Assembly: GCA_902363255.1 (NCBI GenBank)
Contig: CABIZO010000004.1
Span: forward strand, 186,001 to 250,000
Source of the DNA: Peptostreptococcaceae bacterium
Lineage (GTDB): Bacteria > Bacillota > Clostridia > Peptostreptococcales > Peptostreptococcaceae
Length of the DNA stretch: 64,000 bases
Direction of reading: 5' to 3'
The position numbers and the translations under genes were made by a program. Below are positions 18,175 through 26,701 of the stretch, one piece after another. Every line of letters starts with the position of its first letter. Position 1 is the stretch's first letter. Below the pieces are notes generated by a model. The model was given only the letters and a program-made list of their open reading frames with translations. It did no database searches and had not been told where the DNA came from.

Positions 18175-18201
18175 AAAAAGGGACCAATAAGGTCCTTTTT
18201 T
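18175..18201 (+). terminator. Second intrinsic terminator in the gene-free stretch
   Basis: AAAAAGG(G)ACC / GGTCCTTTTTT with loop AATAA, one bulged G. It is 150 bp after the first. Confidence 0.65.
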
Positions 18202-18226
18202 ACGTGATAAAAGTTTAGATAATAAC

Positions 18227-18258
18227 AAAAATAGGCTCATAAATTTATGAGCCTATTT
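18227..18258 (-). terminator. Palindromic terminator of the DprA-like gene
   Basis: Perfect 32-base palindrome made of AAAATAGGCTCATAAA and its complement; on the minus strand it is followed by T-rich DNA. It lies 120 bp past the stop of the DprA-like gene. Confidence 0.85.
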
Positions 18259-18379
18259 TCGAAATATAATAATACAAGGAGAAATAATTTAAAAATAGTA
18301 AAATATATTGATACTATTTCAAATTACTTATTTATAATTGTAGTTCAACTTATAACAATTAACAATAAAAACTTAAGTA

Positions 18380-19357
18380 TTAAATATTGAAAGATATTTG
18401 CTTATTAAATAATAATTTCTTATCAGGTAAGTCATTTGTTTCAAGTAATTTTTCATTTAATGAAATATTTAATAAATTTAAATTGTAATTATTATCAATA
18501 ATAATAGTATTTTTATTTTCTAAAAGTTTCTTATTACCACTTCTAAATTCTTCTTTCATATTTTTATGTTTAAAACAACATATTAATTTATTTTGTTCTT
18601 TTGCAAAATTAACTGTATGCATAGTTCCACTGTTTATACTACACTCAACTACAATAACACCTAATGATAAAGCACTTTGTAATCGATCTCTTTCTATGAA
18701 GTGCTTTTTATAGGAGGTTTCATAAGGTAAATATTCACTCATAATGCAACCATCATTATAAAGTATTTCATCGCATAATAATTTATGATCTGATGGATAA
18801 ATATTTGAAATGCCACTAGGTAAAACTGCTAAAGTTTTATTATTATGTCTTATAGCTGAAATATGAGCATTGTAATCTATACCATGAGCCAATCCACTTA
18901 CAATTATGTAACTATTTTCTGAAAAAAATTGTGTAAGTTTTCTTGTAATAATCTTACCTTCTAAAGTAGGGCTACGTGTACCTATTATTGCAACTGATTT
19001 ATTTTGTGTAATACATGATTTATTTCCTTTATAAAATATAATAACTGGATTGTCTGGAATAATTTTAAGTTTTGTAGGAAAATCATTATCTAAAATAGTT
19101 ATTATTTCAATATTATTATTTTCACAGTATTCAATGATATTTAAACTTTTATTTTTTGCAATTATAATATCTTCTATAGTTATGTTTAGTTTAGTTTTTT
19201 GAATATTTTCTAAAATAAAGTTTAATATACATTGTGAATCCATAGATACTAAAACAAAATTATTAATTAATTTATTTATAGTTTTTCTGCCTATTTTGTT
19301 TAAATTAAGCAAAGTTAGAATTAATTCTTTTTTATACATAAAAACACTCCTATTCAA
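18380..19357 (-). CDS. Atypical stand-alone DprA-like (SLOG/Rossmann) protein
   Basis: 325 residues. The Rossmann core is that of DprA: VAIIGTRSPTLEGK, VSGLAHGIDYNAH, TLAVLPSGISNIYPSDHKLL, and a late VVECSINSGTMHTVNFAKEQ. In classical DprA, which loads RecA onto incoming single-stranded DNA, the last part reads FPxRNRIIAGLS...SGSLxTA; here it is FIERDRLQSALS...SGTMHTV, and the C-terminal winged helix is absent. An N-terminal ~90-residue helical region is kept. It therefore belongs to a divergent DprA-like group rather than the housekeeping gene, which usually lies by topA. Function is not known. It is 92 bp from the GNAT gene on the same strand. Confidence 0.8.
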   Translation of the reverse strand: MNRSVFMYKKELILTLLNLNKIGRKTINKLINNFVLVSMDSQCILNFILENIQKTKLNITIEDIIIAKNKSLNIIEYCENNNIEIITILDNDFPTKLKIIPDNPVIIFYKGNKSCITQNKSVAIIGTRSPTLEGKIITRKLTQFFSENSYIIVSGLAHGIDYNAHISAIRHNNKTLAVLPSGISNIYPSDHKLLCDEILYNDGCIMSEYLPYETSYKKHFIERDRLQSALSLGVIVVECSINSGTMHTVNFAKEQNKLICCFKHKNMKEEFRSGNKKLLENKNTIIIDNNYNLNLLNISLNEKLLETNDLPDKKLLFNKQISFNI

Positions 19358-19449
19358 ATTAGTTTGTCAAATTTAGATAATTTTAAATAGGAAATAATTT
19401 CATAATAACTCTATGTAAATATTTAAATAACATTAAAAATAAATATATA

Positions 19450-20052
19450 CTAACTTCTAGTATTCATAATAGAAGTAACTATATTTAATATTTCATCTGT
19501 TACCTCATCTTTTAATTCATTTATTCTTTTAAAAGGTTTTGGTACACCTTCATAATTTCCTAAATTTCTACCCATAATAGTAATATCATGCCATTCACCT
19601 AATTTATAACCACAATTAGGGTATAACCCTAATTTTTTAAAACCAAAAAATTCATGAAGTTTTACACTGTTATCATTTGGAGTACTTATTATAGAATATA
19701 CATTTTTTACATTTTGATGAGCTAAAATTTCTAAAATACATGTATATAAACCTTTTTCTATACCTTTGTGAGTATATTTCTTGTCAACATAAATAGAAAG
19801 TTCAACATTCCAATTATAAGAATCTCTATGGATTGCTCGACTGGCATAAGCATACCCAACAATATTTTTATAAGATTCACATACTATATAAGGATAGTTT
19901 TTCTTAGTTTCTTCAATTCTAGTGCGAATTTCTCCTATGGTAGGTACTGCATACTCAAATGTTATTGATGTATTAATTACATAAGGTGCGTAAATTTTTA
20001 AGATTGATTCAGCATCATTTTTTTGAGCAAATCTCATAACAAACTCATTCAT
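19450..20052 (-). CDS. GNAT acetyltransferase, phosphinothricin-acetyltransferase-like
   Basis: 200 residues. FAQKNDAESILKIYAPYV at the start, FEYAVPT, and VDKKYTHKGIEKGLYTCIL (acetyl-CoA loop, a variant of RGxG) followed by NDNSVKLHEFFGFKKLGLYPNCGYKLGEWHD match the PAT/Bar-like GNAT subfamily, which N-acetylates small amine substrates such as phosphinothricin or methionine derivatives. The substrate is not inferable. The acetyl-CoA loop has His-Lys-Gly instead of the usual Arg/Gly-x-Gly spacing (HKGIEKG). It may be co-transcribed with the DprA-like gene, as the gap holds no terminator. Confidence 0.85.
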   Translation of the reverse strand: MNEFVMRFAQKNDAESILKIYAPYVINTSITFEYAVPTIGEIRTRIEETKKNYPYIVCESYKNIVGYAYASRAIHRDSYNWNVELSIYVDKKYTHKGIEKGLYTCILEILAHQNVKNVYSIISTPNDNSVKLHEFFGFKKLGLYPNCGYKLGEWHDITIMGRNLGNYEGVPKPFKRINELKDEVTDEILNIVTSIMNTRS

Positions 20053-20251
20053 ATATACACCTTCTTAAATAATATTTAATAAAAGTGTAGTAAAAAATAA
20101 TAATATAATCAATAAAAATAAGAAAAAATTAAATATTTTTGTCTGATTGTATAAAAAAATATTAAAACGCCTATAATTATCAATGTAAAACCTTTATTTT
20201 TTATTCTTGATTTTATTTATATTCTCGGTTTCTTAATTAGGATATTACCTA

Positions 20252-20284
20252 AAAAGGCTAAGTAAAATTACTTAGCCTTTTTTG
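20252..20284. terminator. Bidirectional hairpin terminator
   Basis: AAAAGGCTAAGTAA (20252-20265) / TTACTTAGCCTTTT (20268-20281) with T tail; no plus-strand gene precedes it directly. Confidence 0.75.
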
Positions 20285-20555
20285 TCTAAACGGTATACAT
20301 TAAATATTTTTAATCAAATTAAATAAAAAAGATGTCGTTTATAGTAACAAAAATTATCCTACTTAATAATATAGAGTATAAGTGGTTATAAAGATCAAAA
20401 CTAAACAATAAAACCTTTATTAATCTTATTAGAATTAAAAGGGTATAGAATAAACTAATGGATATTAACATAATCACTTTCTTAAAAGCTAATACTTTTA
20501 AAATCTCAATTCTAAGTAACTTTAGATAATAAATAATATAATAAACACTTATTGT

Positions 20556-20595
20556 AATGAAAAGAATCTACTATAATAAGTAGATTCTTTTCATT
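20556..20595 (+). terminator. 17-bp hairpin just before the lysozyme gene
   Basis: Perfect arms 20556-20572 and 20579-20595 (core GAAAAGAATCTACT), loop ATAATA. It ends only 23 bp before the start codon, so it could be an attenuator in the lysozyme leader or the end of an upstream transcript. Confidence 0.65.
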
Positions 20596-20617
20596 ATATA
20601 TTGAAGGATGTGATTAA

Positions 20618-21601
20618 GTGGCAGCTATTAAAGGTATTGATGTATCTAAACATAATGGATACATCGATTGGAAAAAAGTTAAAAAAGATAATATAAAGTT
20701 TGTTATTATTAGAGCAGGTTACGGTTCATCTACTATAGATGAAAGATTTGAAGAGTATATCAAAGGTGCAATCAAAGAAGACCTTGATATAGGAATATAT
20801 TGGTTTAGTTATGCTACAAGTGAAGAAAAAGCCAGATTAGAAGCAGTAAAATGTATGGAAGTAATAAAACCATATAAAGATAAGATTACCTATCCAATTT
20901 TTTATGACTTTGAATATGATAGTATAAGATATGCAACAGGTAAAGGAGTCTCCATAAATAAAACAAAGGTGACTGAATTTGCTGAAGCTTTCTTAAAAGA
21001 AATAAATAAAGGAGGATATATACCTGGTCTTTATACAAATATAGATTTCTCAAACAACTATTTCTCTAAAAGTATTCAAAGAAAATATGATATATGGATA
21101 GCTCAGTATAGCTCTAGACTTTCATATAATGAATCCTACGTAATGTGGCAATATAGCCAAAGTGGAAGAGTATCTGGTATAAGTGGAAATGTAGACTTAG
21201 ATTATTGCTATAAAAAATACAATAAAAGTCATAATAGCGACTCAGATAGAAAAGCAGATAATAACATCGATAAAGATGATAATATAAAAAAGGCATTAAT
21301 AAAATCATTACAAAGTGCTTTAAATGAATCATATAATTGTAATTTATCAGAGGATGGAATATATGGGCCTAAAACAAAAGATGAAGTAGAAGAACATCTA
21401 CTAAGTATTAAATTAAAAGATGAAAAATTAGAACATACAAAATGGTTACAAAAATCATTAAAGGAATTTGGGTACGATATTACCATAGATGGTTATTTTG
21501 GAAAAGATACAAAATCAATAGTTGAAAAATATCAAAAAGATAAAAAACTTCTGGTTGATGGAATTGCAGGTATCGAAACTCATGAGTCAATAATTTCATA
21601 A
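20618..21601 (+). CDS. GH25 lysozyme with C-terminal peptidoglycan-binding repeats
   Basis: 327 residues. N-terminal ~200 residues are a glycoside hydrolase 25 (muramidase) domain: KGIDVSKHNGYIDW, VIIRAGYG, the acidic pair in FYDFEYDS and VDLDYCYK at the end. Two short peptidoglycan-binding-type repeats follow (LSEDGIYGPKTKDEVEEHL and ITIDGYFGKDTKSIVEKYQ). It cuts the glycan chains of the cell wall. There is no signal peptide, as in phage endolysins and some spore/autolysis enzymes, yet no phage genes surround it. The GTG start is supported by GAAGGATG. Confidence 0.92.
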   Translation: MAAIKGIDVSKHNGYIDWKKVKKDNIKFVIIRAGYGSSTIDERFEEYIKGAIKEDLDIGIYWFSYATSEEKARLEAVKCMEVIKPYKDKITYPIFYDFEYDSIRYATGKGVSINKTKVTEFAEAFLKEINKGGYIPGLYTNIDFSNNYFSKSIQRKYDIWIAQYSSRLSYNESYVMWQYSQSGRVSGISGNVDLDYCYKKYNKSHNSDSDRKADNNIDKDDNIKKALIKSLQSALNESYNCNLSEDGIYGPKTKDEVEEHLLSIKLKDEKLEHTKWLQKSLKEFGYDITIDGYFGKDTKSIVEKYQKDKKLLVDGIAGIETHESIIS

Positions 21602-21612
21602 TATTAATTTTT

Positions 21613-21640
21613 AAGTACCAGATTATCTGGTACTTTTTTA
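21613..21640 (+). terminator. Terminator of the lysozyme gene
   Basis: AAGTACCAGAT (21613-21623) / ATCTGGTACTT (21625-21635), then T run. Confidence 0.88.
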
Positions 21641-21726
21641 TTAAAAAAGGAATTGTTATGCCTATAATTGATGATTTATATGAAAATATGTTAAAATAAA
21701 GAAAATACTTTTAAGGAGAGACAACC

Positions 21727-22029
21727 ATGGAAGAAATGAGCATACTTATAACAAATGAAGCTAAAAAAGAACTTGATAAACTTTTAGCGGATAGTGATAA
21801 AACTTGTATTCGAATTCTTACTAGATGTATAACAATGACTAGTGATGCAAAAGTTGATTTAGAGCTTGATGAACCAAATGCTAATGATAACTTATACGAT
21901 GTAGATGGATATAAAATAATTATAAATAAATCACTGGATTTACAAATGAATTATATTACAATTTCATTTGGTGGACTTTTAAGTCGTGGAGCTTTTTGTG
22001 TAGAAGCGGATTTTAATTTTTATTATTAA
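21727..22029 (+). CDS. HesB-like (Fe-S biogenesis fold) small protein
   Basis: 100 residues. ILITNEAKKELDKLLADS, then a beta pattern with YKIIINKSLDLQMNYITISFGG, resembles HesB/IscA-like proteins, with a longer paralogue at 57.3 kb in this window. The canonical IscA cysteines (CxGxGC near the end) are not present; only Cys27, Cys34 and a Cys near residue 91 remain. A role in cluster carriage is therefore uncertain. It has a strong ribosome site (AAGGAGAG) and its own terminator. Confidence 0.6.
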   Translation: MEEMSILITNEAKKELDKLLADSDKTCIRILTRCITMTSDAKVDLELDEPNANDNLYDVDGYKIIINKSLDLQMNYITISFGGLLSRGAFCVEADFNFYY

Positions 22030-22034
22030 AATAT

Positions 22035-22080
22035 AAGTATAAAAATTTAGGTATAATACCTTAAGTTTTTATACTTTTTT
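22035..22080 (+). terminator. Terminator of the HesB-like gene
   Basis: AAGTATAAAAA (22035-22045) / TTTTTATACTT (22066-22076) with inner GGTAT/ATACC pairing and a long T run. Confidence 0.85.
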
Positions 22081-22227
22081 TATTTTAAAAAGTTTATTAC
22101 TACTTAAGATTTATATAAATTTAATTCGATTAATTTAAAATAAAATTATAATAAAGGCTTTCTTACTAAATTTATTATAAGTCCGCTATAATATAAATAT
22201 AATAAAAAAGCTACTAAGGGAGGATTT

Positions 22228-23584
22228 ATGGATTCAAAAGATATACAATTTGAAAAAATGACTGAAACACCCATTCCCAAACTAGTTACATCTTTAGCAA
22301 TACCAACAATTACTAGTATGTTAATTACATCCATATATAATATGGCAGATACATATTTTGTTTCTCAGATAGGTACTAGTGCATCTGCAGCTACAGGCAT
22401 TGTATTTTCTTTAATGGCTATAATTCAAGCAATTGCATTTGCTATTGGTATAGGATCTGGAAGTACTATTTCCAGAAAACTAGGAGAACAAAATAAAGAA
22501 GAAGCAGACATACTTGCATCTTCAGGCTTTATGACTTCATTAATATTTGGATTTATATTATTTATATTTGGAAACATATTTATCGAGCCACTTATGATTT
22601 TACTAGGTTCAACAAAAACAATCCTACCATATTCTATAAACTACGCAAAATACATATTATTTGCAGCTCCTTTTATGGCTGCATCTTTTATTTTAAACAA
22701 TATTTTAAGAGCAGAAGGAAAGGCAAAATTAGCTATGGTTGGAATAGGTCTTGGTGGAATAATCAACATAATATTAGATCCCATATTTATATTTTATTTT
22801 AACATGGGTATTAGTGGTGCTGCAATTGCTACAGCAACAAGTCAAATTCATAAGTTTTCTCATATTACTGTCATATTATTTAAGAGGAAAAACTATCGTA
22901 AATTTTTCAATAACAAAAGTATCAAAGAATTTAAATACATATGAAACGATTTTTAAAAATGGAATGCCCAGTTTTTTTAGGCAAGGTTTAGCGAGTATAG
23001 CAACAGTTGCTTTAAATTTAAATGCTGGAAATTATGGTGATTATGCTGTATCAGCCATGTCTATTATAGGAAGAATTTTTATGTTAATATTTTGTGTAGT
23101 AATTGGCTACGGTCAAGGATATCAACCTGTAGTAGGTTATAATTATGGTGCAAAAAATTATTATAGAGTTAAAGAATCCTTTATATTTACTTTAAAAGTA
23201 GGAACTAGTTTAATGACAGTTTTAGCACTTTTAGGATATATATTATCTCCTAAAATAATGTCTTGGTTTATTTCTGATTTATCTGTTATAGATATTGGAA
23301 CAAGGGCCTTAAGATATCAATGCTTAGTTATGCCTCTTATGCCCTTAGGAGTTATGGCAAATATGACATTTCAAGCAGTAGGTAAATCAATACATGCAAC
23401 TTTTCTATCTTCTTGCAGACAAGGTATATTCTTTCTTCCACTGATTATTATTTTACCTAAATTTTTTTATTTAAAAGGAGTAGAAATTACACAACCTATT
23501 TCAGATATTTTAACTTTTGTGCTTAGTATTCCTTTTATGTATAACTTCTTCAAAAATCTAGATTATAAAGTGAAAAATAATTAA
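22228..23584 (+). pseudogene. MATE-family efflux transporter broken by one frameshift
   Basis: The first 205 residues (from ATG 22228, start TPIPKLVTSLAIPTITSM, the MATE opening) and the last ~245 residues (GKTIVNFSI... to NFFKNLDYKVKNN) are one MATE multidrug/cation antiporter in two frames. The frame changes near 22845-22852: reading ATTCATAAG with one base too many turns SQIISFLILLSYY into a nonsense tail stopping at 22944. Removing one base restores a normal ~450-residue, 12-helix protein. Both halves are well preserved apart from this, so the lesion is recent or a sequencing error. A restart inside the second frame would lack the first half and is unlikely to work. Confidence 0.88.
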
Positions 23585-23690
23585 TTTAAAAGAGATGTAT
23601 TTACAAAGCTTTATACAAGAGAGCTTTTTATTGTTTGGATAAATTAGACTTTATAATGGGATAATATAATAAAAATAATAGGAGGTTATT

Positions 23691-23900
23691 ATGTCTAATC
23701 AACCAGTTGACCCAAATGCAAAATTAACATTAAATCAAATGAAAATGGAAATTTCTCAAGAATTAATCAAAGAATCGAATATTACTAATGATTCTAATTC
23801 AATTGATAGTATAGGATTAAGTGGACGAATAGGTGGTCAAATGAGCAAAAGGTTAATTGAAATTGGAGAAAAAGAATTACTAAGAAGATATAAAAAATAA
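23691..23900 (+). CDS. Small acid-soluble spore protein, alpha/beta type
   Basis: 69 residues with both family signatures: LNQMKMEISQEL, including the Glu-Ile of the germination-protease site, and GLSGRIGGQMSKRLIEIGEKEL. Such proteins coat and protect spore DNA in the forespore and are degraded at germination. The middle part (KESNITNDSNSIDSI) is a variable linker. Expression in the forespore under sigma-G is expected from the family. Very strong ribosome site (AGGAGG). It marks the organism as a spore former. Confidence 0.93.
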   Translation: MSNQPVDPNAKLTLNQMKMEISQELIKESNITNDSNSIDSIGLSGRIGGQMSKRLIEIGEKELLRRYKK

Positions 23901-23903
23901 AAA

Positions 23904-23930
23904 GGCTGCTATTATAGCAGTCTCTTATTT
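23904..23930 (+). terminator. Probable terminator of the SASP gene
   Basis: GGCTGCTA (23904-23911) / TAGCAGTC (23915-23922), short loop, interrupted T run. Confidence 0.6.
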
Positions 23931-24010
23931 ATTGTAAAAAAAAGTTATCTTATAGTATAATAATTTATAATCAAAAATTATAAAAGAAATATATTTTAGG
24001 AGAGAGTAAT

Positions 24011-24847
24011 ATGTCAAATATGGTAAATGCAAATTGGTTAAAAGAAAATTTAAACAATGATAAATTAGTTATTGTAGATTGTAGATTTTCACTTATGGAC
24101 AAAGAATATGGAAAAAGAAGTTATGAAGAGTCTCACATTGAAGGAGCTGTGAGGGTAGATATTGAAACTGAGTTATCTGCACCTGTAAAAGAACATGGTG
24201 GTAGACATCCACTTCCTTCTACAGAAGAGTTAAAAAATACTTTTGAAAATATAGGAATAAGTAATGATTCAATAGTAATAGCTTATGATGAGGGTGATTT
24301 AGCTGGTCCTGCAAGACTTTGGTGGATACTAAAATATTTAGGACATAATGAAGTTTACGTATTAAACGGTGGGATAAAAGCATTTGAAGAAATTGGTGGA
24401 AAAACTACTAATAAAACTACTCCCGTTAAAAAAGGTAACTTTGAAGTAAACATAAGAGAAAATATGAGAGTTAACATGGAATATGTTAGAGAAAGACTCC
24501 ATAAAGAGAATACTGTTATAGTTGATTGTAGAGAAAATGGTAGGTACAATGGTGAGTTTGAGCCTGTAGATAAAAAGGCTGGTCATATTCCAAGTGCTCA
24601 GAATTATTTCTGGATGAATATTTTAAATAAAGAAGAAGAAAAACTTAGTATGAAAAATGAAGAGGAATTAAAAGAACTTTTCGCTAAATTAAATAATTAC
24701 GATGAAGTAATAATTTACTGTGGATCAGGTATAACTGCTAGTCCTGTTAGTTTAGCGCTTACTGAAGCCAATATTGAACATAAATTATATTCAGGTAGTT
24801 TTAGTGACTGGATAAGCTATGAAGAAAATAAAGTAGATACAATATAA
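24011..24847 (+). CDS. Two-domain rhodanese-type sulfurtransferase
   Basis: 278 residues, two rhodanese domains in tandem. The N-terminal domain (VDCRF...RSYEESHIEGAVRVD...YDEGDLAGPARLWW) has Asp at the active-site position and is inactive; the C-terminal domain has the active loop YCGSGITAS with the persulfide-carrying cysteine. The CGSGITA loop is found in thiosulfate/3-mercaptopyruvate sulfurtransferases, so the donor is one of these. It lies just before the sirohaem reductase gene, which suggests a shared sulfur role, although a hairpin separates them. Confidence 0.92.
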   Translation: MSNMVNANWLKENLNNDKLVIVDCRFSLMDKEYGKRSYEESHIEGAVRVDIETELSAPVKEHGGRHPLPSTEELKNTFENIGISNDSIVIAYDEGDLAGPARLWWILKYLGHNEVYVLNGGIKAFEEIGGKTTNKTTPVKKGNFEVNIRENMRVNMEYVRERLHKENTVIVDCRENGRYNGEFEPVDKKAGHIPSAQNYFWMNILNKEEEKLSMKNEEELKELFAKLNNYDEVIIYCGSGITASPVSLALTEANIEHKLYSGSFSDWISYEENKVDTI

Positions 24848-24871
24848 AATAAATAGATTTATTACTTTTGT

Positions 24872-24900
24872 AAACAATATATAAAAAATATATTGTTTTA
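24872..24900 (+). terminator. Hairpin between the sulfurtransferase and the sirohaem reductase gene
   Basis: AAACAATATAT / ATATATTGTTT with A-rich loop and a short T tail; weak stem of A-T pairs, so partial read-through is likely. Confidence 0.55.
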
Positions 24901-24914
24901 CAGAGGTGATGACA

Positions 24915-26489
24915 ATGCATAATCTAGAAGAAATAAAAAAACAATTTCTTAGTGAGATACCAAACTTTAAAGAACAATGTTTAAAACTTATAGATGGTGA
25001 TCTTTCTAAAATGGATTATAAAGGTATATCAGGAGGATATGGTGTATATGCACAGAGAGATCAAAAATCCTTTATGATAAGGCTAAGATTTTCAAGTGGA
25101 GTAGTAACTATTTCTCAGTTACACAAAATATATGAGTTTGCAAAAAAATATAATCTTGATGGAATACACTTTACAACAAGACAAGCAGTGCAACTACATG
25201 ATTTAGATGTGGATGGCATCTGTAACATAATGGAAGAATGTATAAAAAATAATATATTCACACGTGGTGGTGGAGGTAACTTCCCAAGAAATGTAGGTCT
25301 ATCACCACTTTCCGGTGTAGATCCAGACGAAGCCTTCGATGTTACACCTTATGCAGTTGCTACAGACAAACATTTTATGAGTAAGATTACTACTTATCAT
25401 TTACCAAGAAAACTTAAAGTGTCTTATTCATCATGTCCTTTGGATGCTGCTCATACCACAGTTCAAGATTTAGGATTTTTGGCAGTGATGAGACATAACA
25501 AACCTTACTTTAAAGTTTTTGTTGGTGGAGGCCTTGGTAAAAATCCAAACGTGGCTCTAGAATTAGATGAATTAATTGAACCAAAAGATGTATTATATTA
25601 TGTTGAAGGTTTAACTAAGTTATTTATGGACGAAGGAGACTACTCCAATAAACATAAAGCAAGAGTAAGATACATGGTTTATAAACTTGGAGAAGAGGAA
25701 TTTATTAAAAAATTTAAAGAATACGTAGAAAAAGAAAAAGAAAATAATAATCTTGATATTCAATTGGAAAATATAACTTATCCTAATAATGGTGGAATAA
25801 AAACAGATATTAAAAACTGTAGATTATTCCAACAAAAACAAGATGGTTACTATAGTGTATATATTCATCCAATAGGAGGTCAACTAAAACTTACTGATCT
25901 AGAAAAATTATTAAGTGAATTAGATAAATGTAAACATGCATCTATTCGACTTGCCATGACAGAAGGTATATTTATTATAAACCTTGATGGAAAAGAAGCA
26001 GAAAATTTACTTAAAATAAGTAAAGAATTTAGTGGGTGTACTAGCATAGAAAAAAGTATTTCATGTATTGGAGTTCCTAGATGTCAAATGGGTATTCAAA
26101 ATAGTCAAAAAATGTTACATGAAATTATTGACTACTTTAAAGAAAAATCAAATGGTGATTATACTATTCTTAATGCAATGCCAAGAATATATATATCAGG
26201 TTGTATGAACTCTTGTGGCGTACATCAAATAGGAGCCATAGGACTAACAGGCAAAAAGAAAAAAGCAGATGGTGAAATGTGTGATGCTTTTGAAATGTTT
26301 GTAGATGGTGATTTTGAATATACTAAAACCAGACTAGGCAAATCATTAGGTGATTTTAAAGCTAGTGATTTACCACAAATGTTATTTGAAATTGGAGAAA
26401 AAGTAGCAAATAGCGATATGGATTTTTATACTTATTATGCTGCTAATGAAGATGAAATAAAAGATATAACTTCAAAATATAATATTTAA
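24915..26489 (+). CDS. Ferredoxin-type sirohaem nitrite/sulfite reductase
   Basis: 524 residues from the ATG at 24915, chosen because AGAGGTGA lies 5 bases ahead. Two ferredoxin-like half domains with GGYGVYAQRDQKSFMIRLRF and FTTRQAVQLHDL, the sirohaem-facing RGGGGNFPRNV, and the cluster ligands Cys-x5-Cys (SCIGVPRC) and Cys-x3-Cys (GCMNSC) are all intact. This is the single-chain ferredoxin-dependent enzyme that reduces sulfite to sulfide or nitrite to ammonia by six electrons. The rhodanese neighbour favours sulfite, but the substrate is not decided by sequence alone. Sirohaem synthesis genes are not nearby. Confidence 0.9.
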   Translation: MHNLEEIKKQFLSEIPNFKEQCLKLIDGDLSKMDYKGISGGYGVYAQRDQKSFMIRLRFSSGVVTISQLHKIYEFAKKYNLDGIHFTTRQAVQLHDLDVDGICNIMEECIKNNIFTRGGGGNFPRNVGLSPLSGVDPDEAFDVTPYAVATDKHFMSKITTYHLPRKLKVSYSSCPLDAAHTTVQDLGFLAVMRHNKPYFKVFVGGGLGKNPNVALELDELIEPKDVLYYVEGLTKLFMDEGDYSNKHKARVRYMVYKLGEEEFIKKFKEYVEKEKENNNLDIQLENITYPNNGGIKTDIKNCRLFQQKQDGYYSVYIHPIGGQLKLTDLEKLLSELDKCKHASIRLAMTEGIFIINLDGKEAENLLKISKEFSGCTSIEKSISCIGVPRCQMGIQNSQKMLHEIIDYFKEKSNGDYTILNAMPRIYISGCMNSCGVHQIGAIGLTGKKKKADGEMCDAFEMFVDGDFEYTKTRLGKSLGDFKASDLPQMLFEIGEKVANSDMDFYTYYAANEDEIKDITSKYNI

Positions 26490-26494
26490 TCTAT

Positions 26495-26531
26495 AAAAAA
26501 CTGATAAATTTTATGTATCAGTTTTTTATAT
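26495..26531 (+). terminator. Terminator of the sirohaem reductase gene
   Basis: AAAAAACTGATA (26495-26506) / TATCAGTTTTTT (26516-26527). Confidence 0.88.
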
Positions 26532-26664
26532 TAAAACAACTAGATTTAAGCTAATTTAATAATAAAGTGAATAATATAAGTATATTTTTTAATTCTTCAA
26601 CTCACCGTGCATCTGTTGTTATTGATGGCATCAAAGTTTTATGAGATATTATTGAAAAAATGAA

Positions 26665-26700
26665 AAATAAGTGTTTTGCTAGTTCGCAAAACACTTATTT
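26665..26700 (-). terminator. Terminator of the cis-prenyltransferase gene
   Basis: Perfect 15-base arms AAATAAGTGTTTTGC (26665-26679) / 26686-26700, loop TAGTTC; on the minus strand a T-rich run follows. It starts right at the stop codon of the gene. Confidence 0.88.
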
Positions 26701-26701
26701 T

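Larger units (their letters stand above)
17579..18226. other. Non-coding stretch with two plus-strand terminators
   Basis: No credible coding region is seen. The part next to 17578 must hold the minus-strand promoter of the exchanger gene. Two intrinsic-terminator hairpins point to plus-strand transcripts that start inside the gap (a TTGACA at 17824-17829 may be a -35). These could be small RNAs; no known RNA family was recognised. Confidence 0.5.
20053..20617. other. Non-coding stretch between divergent genes
   Basis: 565 bp, no coding region supported. It carries a bidirectional terminator near 20.26 kb and a 17-bp perfect hairpin at 20556-20595; promoters for the GNAT gene (minus) and the lysozyme gene (plus) must lie here, but none is close enough to consensus to mark. 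Confidence 0.5.

Noticed and set aside
20618..21601. Prophage origin for the GH25 lysozyme
   Set aside because: No holin, terminase, tail or repressor genes nearby; kept as a chromosomal lysozyme.
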